Assembly (NCBI GenBank): GCA_028287885.1
Contig: JAQBOT010000065.1
Span: 1 to 26,534, forward strand
Source of the DNA: Pedobacter sp.
Lineage (GTDB): Bacteria > Bacteroidota > Bacteroidia > Sphingobacteriales > Sphingobacteriaceae
Length of the DNA: 26,534 nt
Direction of reading: 5' to 3'
Shown: positions 6,941 through 15,262 of the stretch, in pieces
Layout: every line of letters begins with the position of its first letter
How positions within the stretch are numbered: the stretch's first letter is position 1
Translations under genes and position numbers: made by a program
The notes under the pieces: model-generated
Database searches by the model: none
The model's input: only the letters and a program-made list of their open reading frames with translations
What the model was told of the DNA's origin: nothing

Positions 6941-9112
6941 TTACCAGCTCAATTTAACCTGGATGCCGTCTGGGCTATTGTCAAAAGATAGATAGCTTGT
7001 TTTTGAACTTACGTCCCAGGAAGTTTTAACCCCTTTAACCTGCTCACCTTGTGTACTAGTTACCGATATTGATTTTGCTTCAGCGGGCAACAAAACGCGA
7101 ATGCTGTTGATCGTATTGGCTGGGCTCTTGCAAATGAAGGTATAACTGTCTGGCGTTTTCTTCTCATCTGAAATCCTTGAAGCTGCAGCCAGCACTTGTG
7201 GTTGATCTGGATTGGCTGCGCGACTAACCTGGTAAAGGAAGGCCTGCTCGCCTGAATTTACAAGTTTTTCGGCCAAGACTGGCAAACTTGGATCAAAGAG
7301 GTCGATTATCGGACCTTTCACACGATAAGGTTTAGAGCCGACAGACTCATCCATAACTGACACAATATCGTAGGGGCCTCTTTCGAGATATAAACTGTTC
7401 TTAAACTCGAGCTCCCCTGCATGGGCTTCCTGGGCATATGCATGCTGCAGCACCTCAAGGTAGCCCTTTGCACCGTTCGTTTTAAGAACAAATTCTTTAG
7501 GATTTTGCCTGATGATATGCAGAAAGCCTTTTCCTACAGGTATAGCTTTATCGACAACAGCATTTATTTTCAGCATCTCAAAAAGGTGTTCAGATGGTGC
7601 TTTATACACATTTCCTTTCATGTTCCACCATTCCATAACGGACTGATAAGGATCATCATCACGCCCGCAGTAGATCAACACCCCACCTTTTTTAATCCAG
7701 TCCGCTAGCTGTTTATGCACATTGGCATTAATGGGCTTCATGTTTGAATAACTAACAACCAGAACTTTAATATCTTTTAGTGTATTTTTAAAGGAAAGGT
7801 TTTCCATGTGCACAGTCTGAACCGGCACTCCTTTTTTTAATAAAGGCAGGGTTTGTCCGTAAAAATTTGAGAACTGCGGATCTTCAAAGCCGTTGTGGGT
7901 AGGAAAGCGTTGGAACATAAGCGAATTGCTCATCAGCACCCCGATACCATTTTGACCCGTTACCTGGTTACTTGACAAAGGCATGTTATTTAGCGCATTA
8001 ACCATGACCTGCATCTGAGTGGAATAATACTTCGGTATCAGAATGTGTTCGTTACTGTTGGCTACTTTATATGGATGTGTGTAGATCCGTTCCGGCCAAG
8101 GCATAACTTCAAAGTCGGCAACCATGGGGTATAACAATTTGGCTGTGAAGGTTGCCTGATAGTTGCGCTTGTAATCGTTCCAGTCCTTTTCCCGGTCCTC
8201 AATCGGATCAGTAAGGAAAAAAACCTTACGTCCAGTGGGAGCAGTCATGGAAACCATAGACCCATATTCAAGAAATGCATTTTCAAATACGCGTTCTTTC
8301 TCTAGACCATCGAAGTACGTAGGCTCTCGGGAAGTTCCCGTCCAAACTTGCGCAATGTACCCGTCAATGGAGGGCAAAGCTGCCAGACTGGCTTCCGGAC
8401 TAACAATCTGCCAGGATGAATAATTTACAAGAGAATGTGTGGGAATAAATACTTTTACTTCTACACCCTTGCTTTTACCGTAGGATTTAGCATAGCTAGA
8501 AACTTCTTTGATTGCATTGTAGTACAGCTGATATTTCAGCTTGCTTGATAGGTAGGTGTTTTCTGCGGATTGATCTTGCGGCCTCCAGGGAAAACCATAA
8601 AATTTTTGCCATTCTTCCTTAAAAACGGCGCTATATCCTGCCCTCGCCCAAAACTCAGGTTCTTCCAGGTAGATGTTGTGAATTCCCGCATTGATCACGC
8701 GTTTGATAACAGCGGACTTCATGTAGTTGATAAAGGACTTTACTGGGACGACATAGGGCATATCCTTACCATGAAAGATGGTATCTCCGTTCATTTGCAC
8801 CTGTCCGACGCCAAGGTGGTTTTTACCATCCCATTTGCCCAGAAAATAATCCTTGTAGTCACCCCAGGCGATGCCTGTCATAAAGTGAGTCTGGTACCCG
8901 TGGTCTCTCCAGGTTTTAACCCGCTGTTCAAAAGTCATTCCAGGCCGGTCATTTACACCATAAACAATCGCTATGTCTGAGCGCACGTCAATTTCAGGCA
9001 TCCAGGGGCTGCTGGTCTGAAAGGCCGTTTTTTCTTTTAAAGGGTCTTGAGCATAACAAATTGCCGAGAAGACAAGTAATACAACAAAGGATAAGGCTGC
9101 TTTCATCATCAT
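6941..9112 (-). CDS. Secreted putative glycoside hydrolase, TIM-barrel-like with GATase-like domain, family not assigned
   Basis: The 723-residue protein starts with three consecutive ATG codons (9112, 9109, 9106) and a signal peptide ending near CYAQ. Residues about 45-345 read as a beta/alpha barrel. IHNIYLEEPEFW (144-155) has the strand-end glutamates expected of an acid/base (Glu150, Glu151, Glu153). IDGYIAQVWTG (249-259) and ADFEVMPWPERI (332-343; Glu335, Glu341) follow, with about 190 residues between the two glutamate groups, as in clan GH-A enzymes. Residues about 445-485 (KVLVVSYSNMKP, ADWIKKGGVLIYCG) resemble the GATase-like trimerisation domain of GH42-type enzymes. A beta-rich C-terminal domain ends the chain. 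This layout recalls GH42 and GH164, but I cannot place it in any family. Its position before GH92 in a SusCD operon supports a glycan-cleaving role. Catalysis is inferred, not shown. Confidence 0.75.
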   Translation of the reverse strand: MMMKAALSFVVLLVFSAICYAQDPLKEKTAFQTSSPWMPEIDVRSDIAIVYGVNDRPGMTFEQRVKTWRDHGYQTHFMTGIAWGDYKDYFLGKWDGKNHLGVGQVQMNGDTIFHGKDMPYVVPVKSFINYMKSAVIKRVINAGIHNIYLEEPEFWARAGYSAVFKEEWQKFYGFPWRPQDQSAENTYLSSKLKYQLYYNAIKEVSSYAKSYGKSKGVEVKVFIPTHSLVNYSSWQIVSPEASLAALPSIDGYIAQVWTGTSREPTYFDGLEKERVFENAFLEYGSMVSMTAPTGRKVFFLTDPIEDREKDWNDYKRNYQATFTAKLLYPMVADFEVMPWPERIYTHPYKVANSNEHILIPKYYSTQMQVMVNALNNMPLSSNQVTGQNGIGVLMSNSLMFQRFPTHNGFEDPQFSNFYGQTLPLLKKGVPVQTVHMENLSFKNTLKDIKVLVVSYSNMKPINANVHKQLADWIKKGGVLIYCGRDDDPYQSVMEWWNMKGNVYKAPSEHLFEMLKINAVVDKAIPVGKGFLHIIRQNPKEFVLKTNGAKGYLEVLQHAYAQEAHAGELEFKNSLYLERGPYDIVSVMDESVGSKPYRVKGPIIDLFDPSLPVLAEKLVNSGEQAFLYQVSRAANPDQPQVLAAASRISDEKKTPDSYTFICKSPANTINSIRVLLPAEAKSISVTSTQGEQVKGVKTSWDVSSKTSYLSFDNSPDGIQVKLSW

Positions 9113-9180
9113 TTAGGAATAAAGAATTGTAAGGGTTGAACACCTATTCACAATTGGGTTCTAGATTAAAGACTATTGTG

Positions 9181-9207
9181 AAGGCTGGAGGCGTCGCGCC
9201 CAGCCTT
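9181..9207 (-). other. Intercistronic stem-loop between transport and enzyme genes
   Basis: AAGGCTG pairs with CAGCCTT, and GGCG pairs with CGCC inside it around a TCG loop with a two-base bulge. The hairpin is GC-rich and starts 8 bases past the stop codon of the DUF3823 gene. No T-run follows it on the minus strand, so it is not a standard terminator. It may protect the upstream susCD part of the mRNA or lower expression of the enzyme genes. Confidence 0.6.
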
Positions 9208-9215
9208 GCTTTCAA

Positions 9216-9971
9216 TTAAGGAATTATAATTTGCTTAACTTCTGTATAATTGTAGTAGTTCAAGCCATAAGCAACCCGGGCACCTACTCGGAAGTATAAG
9301 GTTGTTTTGGCGGGAAGTTTATCCTTGGTCGTGATGTTGATCGTTTGTCCAAGCAAGGCACTCCCGGAGGCACCTGAATAGCTTACCTGGTTGGAATACC
9401 GGTCATCCTTATTGTTATTTCCAACATATGGAAACGGACTTTCAAATAAATAGGCATCGGTAATATCTAGTTGGTAAGCTGGATTGGCTGTGCCCCTGCT
9501 AAACTTAAAACTTGCAGTTACGGTGCCTGCCATCGCATTGTAGACTGGCTCCCCAACCCATTCCACATTCAAAAACGGCTCAACTTTGAAGTCAACATGG
9601 GATGTACCCGCTACGTTTAAAACCTGGCTATTATCTACCGTTACTGTGCCGCTTGCGTTATTCTGAACCAAAGGAACAAAAGGTCCTTCAACACTTATCT
9701 TATAGTTTCCCTTAAAGATTTTAGTGTTTTTAAACGAACCATCTTGTTCGCTATAGAAATAGTAAGGCGTTGGAGTATCATTCCAACTAAGTTCCAACAG
9801 TTTAACGCGTGTACCCGAGCCGGTTTCGGTCTGTACACCTTTTCCGCTTGCTATATCGGTGACGGAACCAGTCAGTGTTTCAGCTGGTTCCGGGTAATTG
9901 TCGTATTTCTTACATGAGCTGCTTCCTGCAATGAGCATGCAAAATGATAGATACAATATAATCTTTTTCAT
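9216..9971 (-). CDS. DUF3823-type outer membrane lipoprotein, SusE/SusF position
   Basis: ATG 9971 gives 251 aa and is preferred over the longer frame to 10061, which would overlap SusD by 73 bases and bury the signal peptide. The N-terminus MKKIILYLSFCMLIAGSSSC is a lipoprotein signal, with lipidated Cys20 after GSSS. An N-terminal carboxypeptidase-regulatory-like fold covers about 30-120 (ETLTGSVTDIASGKGVQTET, DGSFKNTKIFKGNYKI). A second beta-sandwich runs to the end, closing with TTLYFRVGARVAYGL. This matches the DUF3823 lipoproteins that follow SusD genes. No enzyme motif is visible. It lies 17 bases after susD, so the two are co-transcribed. By analogy with SusE/SusF it probably binds the glycan at the cell surface. 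Confidence 0.8.
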   Translation of the reverse strand: MKKIILYLSFCMLIAGSSSCKKYDNYPEPAETLTGSVTDIASGKGVQTETGSGTRVKLLELSWNDTPTPYYFYSEQDGSFKNTKIFKGNYKISVEGPFVPLVQNNASGTVTVDNSQVLNVAGTSHVDFKVEPFLNVEWVGEPVYNAMAGTVTASFKFSRGTANPAYQLDITDAYLFESPFPYVGNNNKDDRYSNQVSYSGASGSALLGQTINITTKDKLPAKTTLYFRVGARVAYGLNYYNYTEVKQIIIP

Positions 9972-9988
9972 CTTAATCTTTTTAAGTA

Positions 9989-11920
9989 TTAATAACCAGG
10001 ATTCTGAATGATTTTGTTGCTTTTTGCAATCTCCCCTGCCGGGATTTGCTCGTAATACCACCTCGGGTCGAATGTATATCTGACGTTACGTTCGTCCAAA
10101 CGGGCATCTAGGATATATTTACCGGCGTCTGCTACATAGAATGGCATTAATGTGCGATAGATTTTTCCATTTTGTTCCTTATCAAGTATTCTCCATCTTT
10201 TCAGGTCCCACCAGATCTTATTTTCAAAGCCCATTTCTTTTCTGCGCTCCTTGCGAATAACATCGATGGTTAGATCAACAGGACTCCCCATTAAGGCTGC
10301 GCCCGCTCGTTCCCGGATCTGATTAATGTCTGTAAAGGCCTGTTGTTGGTAATTGACACCACCCAGGCCGGAAGAATTAAGTTCAAAAGCAGCTTCGGCC
10401 CTGTTTAGCAGTACTTCAGCATAACGCAACTCAATCCATGTCTGGTCAGAATGGTTTTCCAGCACTTCGGAAGTTGGCATATTTGGATCCAAGTATTTTC
10501 TTATAGAAAAGCCAGATACTGCTGCAGTTCCTTCCGCTGTGAATACACCGCTTTTACCTGCAGGATTCATCAACTGGCCGTTAGGCAGTTTATATGGTGT
10601 CTGATTTGCATTTGCCGACTGGACGATGTTGGTTGTGGGGTAATTTGAAGTAGAATTTTCAGCAACAAATTTCTTAATGCCTCCGGCTGGACTGCCGGTG
10701 TAAATGCCGCGGCGAATTTCAATGCTTTCCCCCTTCATTACATCTCCCGGCAGAATAACGGTAGCGCGCAGCCTAGGCTCAGCACTTGAGAAGATATCAA
10801 GTGTATTGTTGTACAACACATAGTTGCCGTTTGCGTCAAGGGTTTTGATTGTTCCGTCTAAGTTTTTAGGGAAACCGTCGAAAAGTTCAACGTAGTCAAG
10901 CGTCGGGTTCAGCTCTGAAGAATAACCGTTTCCTCCCATCAATTGACGTGGTACGTTGTATGCATCGTAACCATGCACCGTATTAGGATAATTGTATTGT
11001 TTTACAAAGATGTTCTCCGGACTTGCTACATCAAAAAAGAGGTTGACAAAGTTTTGATATTGAGCTTCCTGATCGTTGGCTGCCCAGGCTTTTTTATACA
11101 GACTATATTTACCATCTAGTAGCATCGATGCATCGTAACTGGCTTTATAATAGGTATTCGCCTTTGCTGCAGGTATGCCACATACAAGGTTTTTATCCCC
11201 GTCGAATAGATTCACCTTATTGTATTTTGCAATAGAGCCTGCAAAGAGCATCGCTCGAGATTTGAATGCCGCTGCAACATATTTGTTAGCACGTCCGGCT
11301 ACACTGCTTTCGCTCATTTTTGCGATGGCAAAGTCCAAATCGGCTGCTACAAGATCATATACAGCCTCTTCAGAGGCACGTGGGGTATTCAGTTCTTCTA
11401 CGGTTTGCTCTGGATAGGATAGTACTTTCTCGACTATCGGGACACCGCCATATCTTTTTACCAAGGCAAAATAGGTTGCAGCACGAAGAAATCTGGCTTC
11501 ACCAGTCCAATTATTGACCTGTGCCTCCGTGAAGTTTGCAGAATACTTTGGCAAGATTTCGATAAAATAATTAGTTTCCCGGATAAGTTTGTAGCTCATC
11601 GCCCAAAAGTTAGACTCATTGTTGGGGTCGGTATTGAAATTTTCCGGCATTGCACGGGTCTGGTCGCGACTAAGTGCCTCACCAGTTAAGGCCGAGAAAG
11701 GACTGATAATCCAAAAATTATTAAAGCCTCTTTCCGGTGAATAGCGGAAATCTTCAATGGGCAATTCACTATAGGACCTTGCCATATAGATGTCGATACC
11801 TCCAGGTGTTGAAAACACATCCGGGTCCTGAATTACGTTCTTAGGCGCAATGTCGAGCTTTTTACATGCTGAAGTCAAGCAGGTCAAAGCGAGAAATAGA
11901 ATATATAGTTTAGATTTCAT
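9989..11920 (-). CDS. susD: SusD/RagB-family glycan-binding lipoprotein
   Basis: ATG 11920 gives 643 aa and a lipoprotein signal (MKSKLYILFLALTCLTSACK, Cys19). An alternative ATG at 11944 would overlap susC by 14 bases. The typical N-terminal helical region includes EARFLRAATYFALVKRYGGVP and the C-terminal region includes ELRYAEVLLNRAEAAFE, INQIRERAGA and ERRKEMGFENKIWWDLKRWR. Both SusD-like halves (PF14322 and PF07980 type) are present. The protein should sit on the outer face of the outer membrane as a lid on its SusC partner, delivering oligosaccharide to it. It is 10 bases downstream of susC. At 643 residues it is somewhat longer than the common 500-600. The substrate cannot be read from the sequence. 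The symbol is used as a family label. Confidence 0.96.
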   Translation of the reverse strand: MKSKLYILFLALTCLTSACKKLDIAPKNVIQDPDVFSTPGGIDIYMARSYSELPIEDFRYSPERGFNNFWIISPFSALTGEALSRDQTRAMPENFNTDPNNESNFWAMSYKLIRETNYFIEILPKYSANFTEAQVNNWTGEARFLRAATYFALVKRYGGVPIVEKVLSYPEQTVEELNTPRASEEAVYDLVAADLDFAIAKMSESSVAGRANKYVAAAFKSRAMLFAGSIAKYNKVNLFDGDKNLVCGIPAAKANTYYKASYDASMLLDGKYSLYKKAWAANDQEAQYQNFVNLFFDVASPENIFVKQYNYPNTVHGYDAYNVPRQLMGGNGYSSELNPTLDYVELFDGFPKNLDGTIKTLDANGNYVLYNNTLDIFSSAEPRLRATVILPGDVMKGESIEIRRGIYTGSPAGGIKKFVAENSTSNYPTTNIVQSANANQTPYKLPNGQLMNPAGKSGVFTAEGTAAVSGFSIRKYLDPNMPTSEVLENHSDQTWIELRYAEVLLNRAEAAFELNSSGLGGVNYQQQAFTDINQIRERAGAALMGSPVDLTIDVIRKERRKEMGFENKIWWDLKRWRILDKEQNGKIYRTLMPFYVADAGKYILDARLDERNVRYTFDPRWYYEQIPAGEIAKSNKIIQNPGY

Positions 11921-11930
11921 GAAGTTCAGT

Positions 11931-14900
11931 TTAGAATTTAACATTTAGGCCAACAGAATATGTTTTATTTAACGGATAGACATATCCGTACTGACTTGAT
12001 GGATGTTCCGGATCAACATATTTGATATCTGTAATGGTGAAGATATTATACCCATTGGCATAGATCCTTGCACCTTTAATTCCAATTTTAGAAGTCAGTT
12101 TTGACGAAAGATTATATCCCAACTCCACATTCTTCAACCGCAGGTAAGATGCATCCTGAAGATTATAGTTGGAGTTCTCATCCGGCAGTGATCCGGTATT
12201 GGCGAAGTGCCCTGCTACCCATTGTGTATTTGGATCATAAGGATCCGCGTTCGGGTTTGCTGTATGCCAGCGGTCAAGAAACTGTTCCAGGCCACTGCCT
12301 CCACCCCAAAGAGGTTCACGCAATTGTTCTGGATAACTCACATTGACGATTCCTGTTCCCTGGAAGAGCATATTGACATCAAACCCTTTGTAAGAAGCAC
12401 CTATCGTAAATCCATAATTAATTTTCGGGATGCCGTTAAATGCAATTGGATGTAGGTCAAGGTCACTGATGATCCCATCTCCATTCCAGTCTTCATATGC
12501 ATAATCTCCAACAACAGTGTTCCGGTTAATAAAAGTTTGGCTATTTACAATGTCATTGTAGGTTTGATACTGTCCGGCAGCACCGTAGCCCCATCGTGCA
12601 TCATTGTACCGGTTGTTCGAATTGTTTCTCCAGTTTTCATAAGAGTTACCTGCAGGCGCCTGTTCGACATACCTATTTTGGGTACGGGTGTAAGAAAAGA
12701 TTGCCTTCACAAAGTAATTGAAATCACCAATATGATTTCTGTGGTTGATTTCCAGATCCAGGCCCTGCGATCGGTCGCTGTTCAGGTTTTCTTGCGGCAA
12801 CGTGGCGCCCACTACGGAAGGCAAGCTTAAGTTGCGTGTCGCCAGTAAACCAGATCGGTCTCTGCGGAAAACATCAGCAGTAATTCCAAGTAATCCCTTC
12901 CAGGCTTCCGCGTCCAGACCAATGTCTAATGTCTTGGCAACGTACCAGAATATATCTGGGTTTGCCAAACCTTTACTGGCTAGGGCATTTACAAAGGTGC
13001 CATTGAATACAGAACCTGGGGGAAGTCTGTTGCTATCGCCGCCTGCCGGGTAAGTATATCCTGTTATGTATTGATAGCTGGAAGCACCGTCATCTCCAAG
13101 TTTTCCATAGTTTGCACGAACTTTAAGGTTGCTTATGAAATTCAGACCAGCCGAATTCTTCCAGAAGCCTTCTTCAGAAATACGCCAACCAGCCGACACC
13201 GATGGAAAAAATCCTTCCTGATTATAGACAGGGAATTTAGATGATATATCATTTCTAAAGCTGAATTCAGCTAAATACTTGCCTTTATAGTCGTAATTAA
13301 TCCTACCCACAAGTCCACTGTTCGCATTTTCATAAAGATCGCCGGAATTCATACTTCCGATCTGATTCAGACTATTTCCGGCAAGAAGTTGATCCACAGG
13401 CAAGGAAAGTTCCCGTTGTGCGAAGAAGTTGTCGCTCTGTCGATTGGAGTTTTCCAGCAAGATTAATGCACTTACATTATGCGACTTAGCAAAGGTATGG
13501 TCATAATTTAAAGACAATTGCGACAGTGAATTCGGTCGGGAGAAGTACTCCCTTCTCAGCGTACTGGGGCTCTGTTGCACTACAGCTTTGTAAGCATCTG
13601 TTGCCGCATCATAAGTATACTGATTGTATTGTTTTTGATAAAGCTTGTTATCAGAGGTATTATAATCATAGCTATACAAACCTTTAGCCTTTAGTCCCTT
13701 AATAAAGGGTACGTCATAGGTTAGGCTAATGGAGGATTGAAGCCATCTGTTTGTGAATTTCTTGTAGCCGACCACATCCTTATCCGCAAGTGAAACTGGA
13801 TTTGTTCCGTCTACACCCGGATTAAAGAGGTACTGTGGATTGTTGTTGGCATAAATACTTTCCAATGGGTTTTGTCTCCAAAACGAACGAATGATCCACC
13901 ATGCATCGCTGTATGGTTGATTCTTCTCATCCATGATGGCATTTATATTCAAGTCAACGGTTAAATTTTTCGTTACCTTGCTGCTGATGTTTGAACGAAC
14001 ATTATAGCGCTTATAATTTAAGTCATCGGATTTTAGGAACCCCTGTTGCGCCGCATAGCCTAAGCTCAAAAAGTAATTTGTATTTTCATTACCACCACTT
14101 GCACTCAGGTTGTGCTGAGATTGCGGGATTACATCCTTAATAACCGGTGAATACCAATCGGTACTTACCTTTGTTCGGTTCCTGTAAGCCTCAAAATCCG
14201 CATCTGTATAAGCGGGCGTTCCGCCGTTAACATTGTGCAGCAAACGTTCGTTTACAAGGGTCATATAGCCAATCGCATCTACCGACTTTGGCAGTCCAAC
14301 CGGAACCTGCCAGGTTTGAGTGCCGGAGTAGCTTAATTCAAGCGTGCCCTTTTTACCACGCTTTGTGGTAACCAAGACAACACCGTTCGCTGCGCGAACT
14401 CCATAAACCGCTGCAGAGGCATCTTTTAACACCGAAATGCTTTCAATGTCATTGGGATCCAGACGCGTGATGTTGTCTCTCGGGATGCCATCGATAATGA
14501 CCAGAGGGTTTCCAAGGCCACGTATATCGAAGGCATTATCGAAAGAACCCGGCTCACTGCTGTTCTGTACAACGCGTAAGCCTGCAACCTTTCCAGTAAG
14601 CATATTTTGAACGTTTTCGTTTTTGGTCGTAACGATTTCCTGACTCGTTACTGAGGAGACAGCACCAGTTAGATTAACTTTCTTTTGAGTACCATAGCCA
14701 ACTACAACAACTTCATTTAATGCTGATGAGCTTGGGATCAAAGAAATGATTATGGTTTTCTGGTTGTTTATTCCTGCGTCTTTTGTTGTGTACCCGACGT
14801 AGGTTACCGTCAATGTTGCACCGGACGACGCCAAAATACTGAAGTCGCCGGAGGCATTTGAAACGGTCGCCACCGTCGTACCTTTAACTCTGACGCTTGC

Positions 14901-15086
14901 TCCTGGAATAGGCTGGTCTTTTTCGTCTAAGACTTTGCCTTTAACCAGAATAGCTGTTTGGGAAAATGCGAGCATACTGAACAGCAATAAGATCAACACT
15001 AATGTGGATCTTTGCATAAGCCAGCTTAGTTTCTCCTTTTCATGGGGGACAAATCCCCCATGTTGAATGGTAGAATTTCGGTTCAT
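11931..15086 (-). CDS. susC: SusC/RagA-family TonB-linked outer membrane transporter
   Basis: The protein has 1051 residues. The signal peptide core (STLVLILLLFSMLAFSQ) follows a long charged N-region; ATG 15017 (MQRSTLV) is a possible alternative start. A carboxypeptidase-regulatory-like domain lies at about 46-118 (VKGKVLDEKDQPIPGASVRV). It is followed by a TonB-box-like stretch and the SusC signature LNEVVVVGYGTQKK (123-136), then the plug with RGLGNPLVIIDGIPRD and SVLKDASAAVYGVRAANGV. The barrel ends in YSVGLNVKF. There is no STN domain before the regulatory-like domain, so it probably does not signal to an anti-sigma factor. That agrees with a separate membrane regulator being encoded upstream. 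It should import oligosaccharide using TonB-ExbBD energy together with the SusD partner. It is the first gene of the operon proper, after a 176-base regulatory gap. The symbol is a family label. Confidence 0.97.
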   Translation of the reverse strand: MNRNSTIQHGGFVPHEKEKLSWLMQRSTLVLILLLFSMLAFSQTAILVKGKVLDEKDQPIPGASVRVKGTTVATVSNASGDFSILASSGATLTVTYVGYTTKDAGINNQKTIIISLIPSSSALNEVVVVGYGTQKKVNLTGAVSSVTSQEIVTTKNENVQNMLTGKVAGLRVVQNSSEPGSFDNAFDIRGLGNPLVIIDGIPRDNITRLDPNDIESISVLKDASAAVYGVRAANGVVLVTTKRGKKGTLELSYSGTQTWQVPVGLPKSVDAIGYMTLVNERLLHNVNGGTPAYTDADFEAYRNRTKVSTDWYSPVIKDVIPQSQHNLSASGGNENTNYFLSLGYAAQQGFLKSDDLNYKRYNVRSNISSKVTKNLTVDLNINAIMDEKNQPYSDAWWIIRSFWRQNPLESIYANNNPQYLFNPGVDGTNPVSLADKDVVGYKKFTNRWLQSSISLTYDVPFIKGLKAKGLYSYDYNTSDNKLYQKQYNQYTYDAATDAYKAVVQQSPSTLRREYFSRPNSLSQLSLNYDHTFAKSHNVSALILLENSNRQSDNFFAQRELSLPVDQLLAGNSLNQIGSMNSGDLYENANSGLVGRINYDYKGKYLAEFSFRNDISSKFPVYNQEGFFPSVSAGWRISEEGFWKNSAGLNFISNLKVRANYGKLGDDGASSYQYITGYTYPAGGDSNRLPPGSVFNGTFVNALASKGLANPDIFWYVAKTLDIGLDAEAWKGLLGITADVFRRDRSGLLATRNLSLPSVVGATLPQENLNSDRSQGLDLEINHRNHIGDFNYFVKAIFSYTRTQNRYVEQAPAGNSYENWRNNSNNRYNDARWGYGAAGQYQTYNDIVNSQTFINRNTVVGDYAYEDWNGDGIISDLDLHPIAFNGIPKINYGFTIGASYKGFDVNMLFQGTGIVNVSYPEQLREPLWGGGSGLEQFLDRWHTANPNADPYDPNTQWVAGHFANTGSLPDENSNYNLQDASYLRLKNVELGYNLSSKLTSKIGIKGARIYANGYNIFTITDIKYVDPEHPSSQYGYVYPLNKTYSVGLNVKF

Positions 15087-15136
15087 AATGTGAAGTTTAT
15101 ATTTGGTTATTATTTTGGTTAAAACGGCTCATACAT

Positions 15137-15157
15137 GTTATAAAACGTTTTAGTAAC
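15137..15157 (-). promoter_or_regulatory. Palindromic candidate operator in the susC leader
   Basis: The perfect 12-base palindrome TAAAACGTTTTA (15141-15152) is flanked by GTTA on the left and TAAC on the right, the right arm set off by one base. It lies just downstream of the predicted -7 element of susC, about 50 bases before its start codon. Central AACGTT resembles LacI-family operators, but the protein that binds it is unknown. Confidence 0.45.
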
Positions 15158-15165
15158 TACAATTA

Positions 15166-15198
15166 TAAACGTACACGATTAAAATTCCGGTTAGCAAA
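15166..15198 (-). promoter_or_regulatory. Probable susC operon promoter
   Basis: On the minus strand, TTTG (15198-15195) is followed after 21 bases by TACGTTTA (15173-15166), one base off the TAnnTTTG consensus. The imperfect -7 fits a promoter that needs an activator. It lies in the 176-base gap between the regulator and susC, which holds no gene. Confidence 0.45.
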
Positions 15199-15262
15199 TG
15201 GATTAATTAAGAAAAAAAACTGCAACAATCTACTGACAATTACGGGCTCAGTTACCTATTGA

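Noticed and set aside
11921..11944. Longer SusD start at ATG 11944
   Set aside because: It overlaps susC by 14 bases and puts eight polar residues before a complete lipoprotein signal that starts at ATG 11920.
15205..15262. Possible terminator after the regulator gene, with a run of eight T on the minus strand (15219-15212)
   Set aside because: Only a 5-base stem with a large loop can be drawn before the T-run, so a Rho-independent terminator is not supported; some readthrough into susC remains possible.
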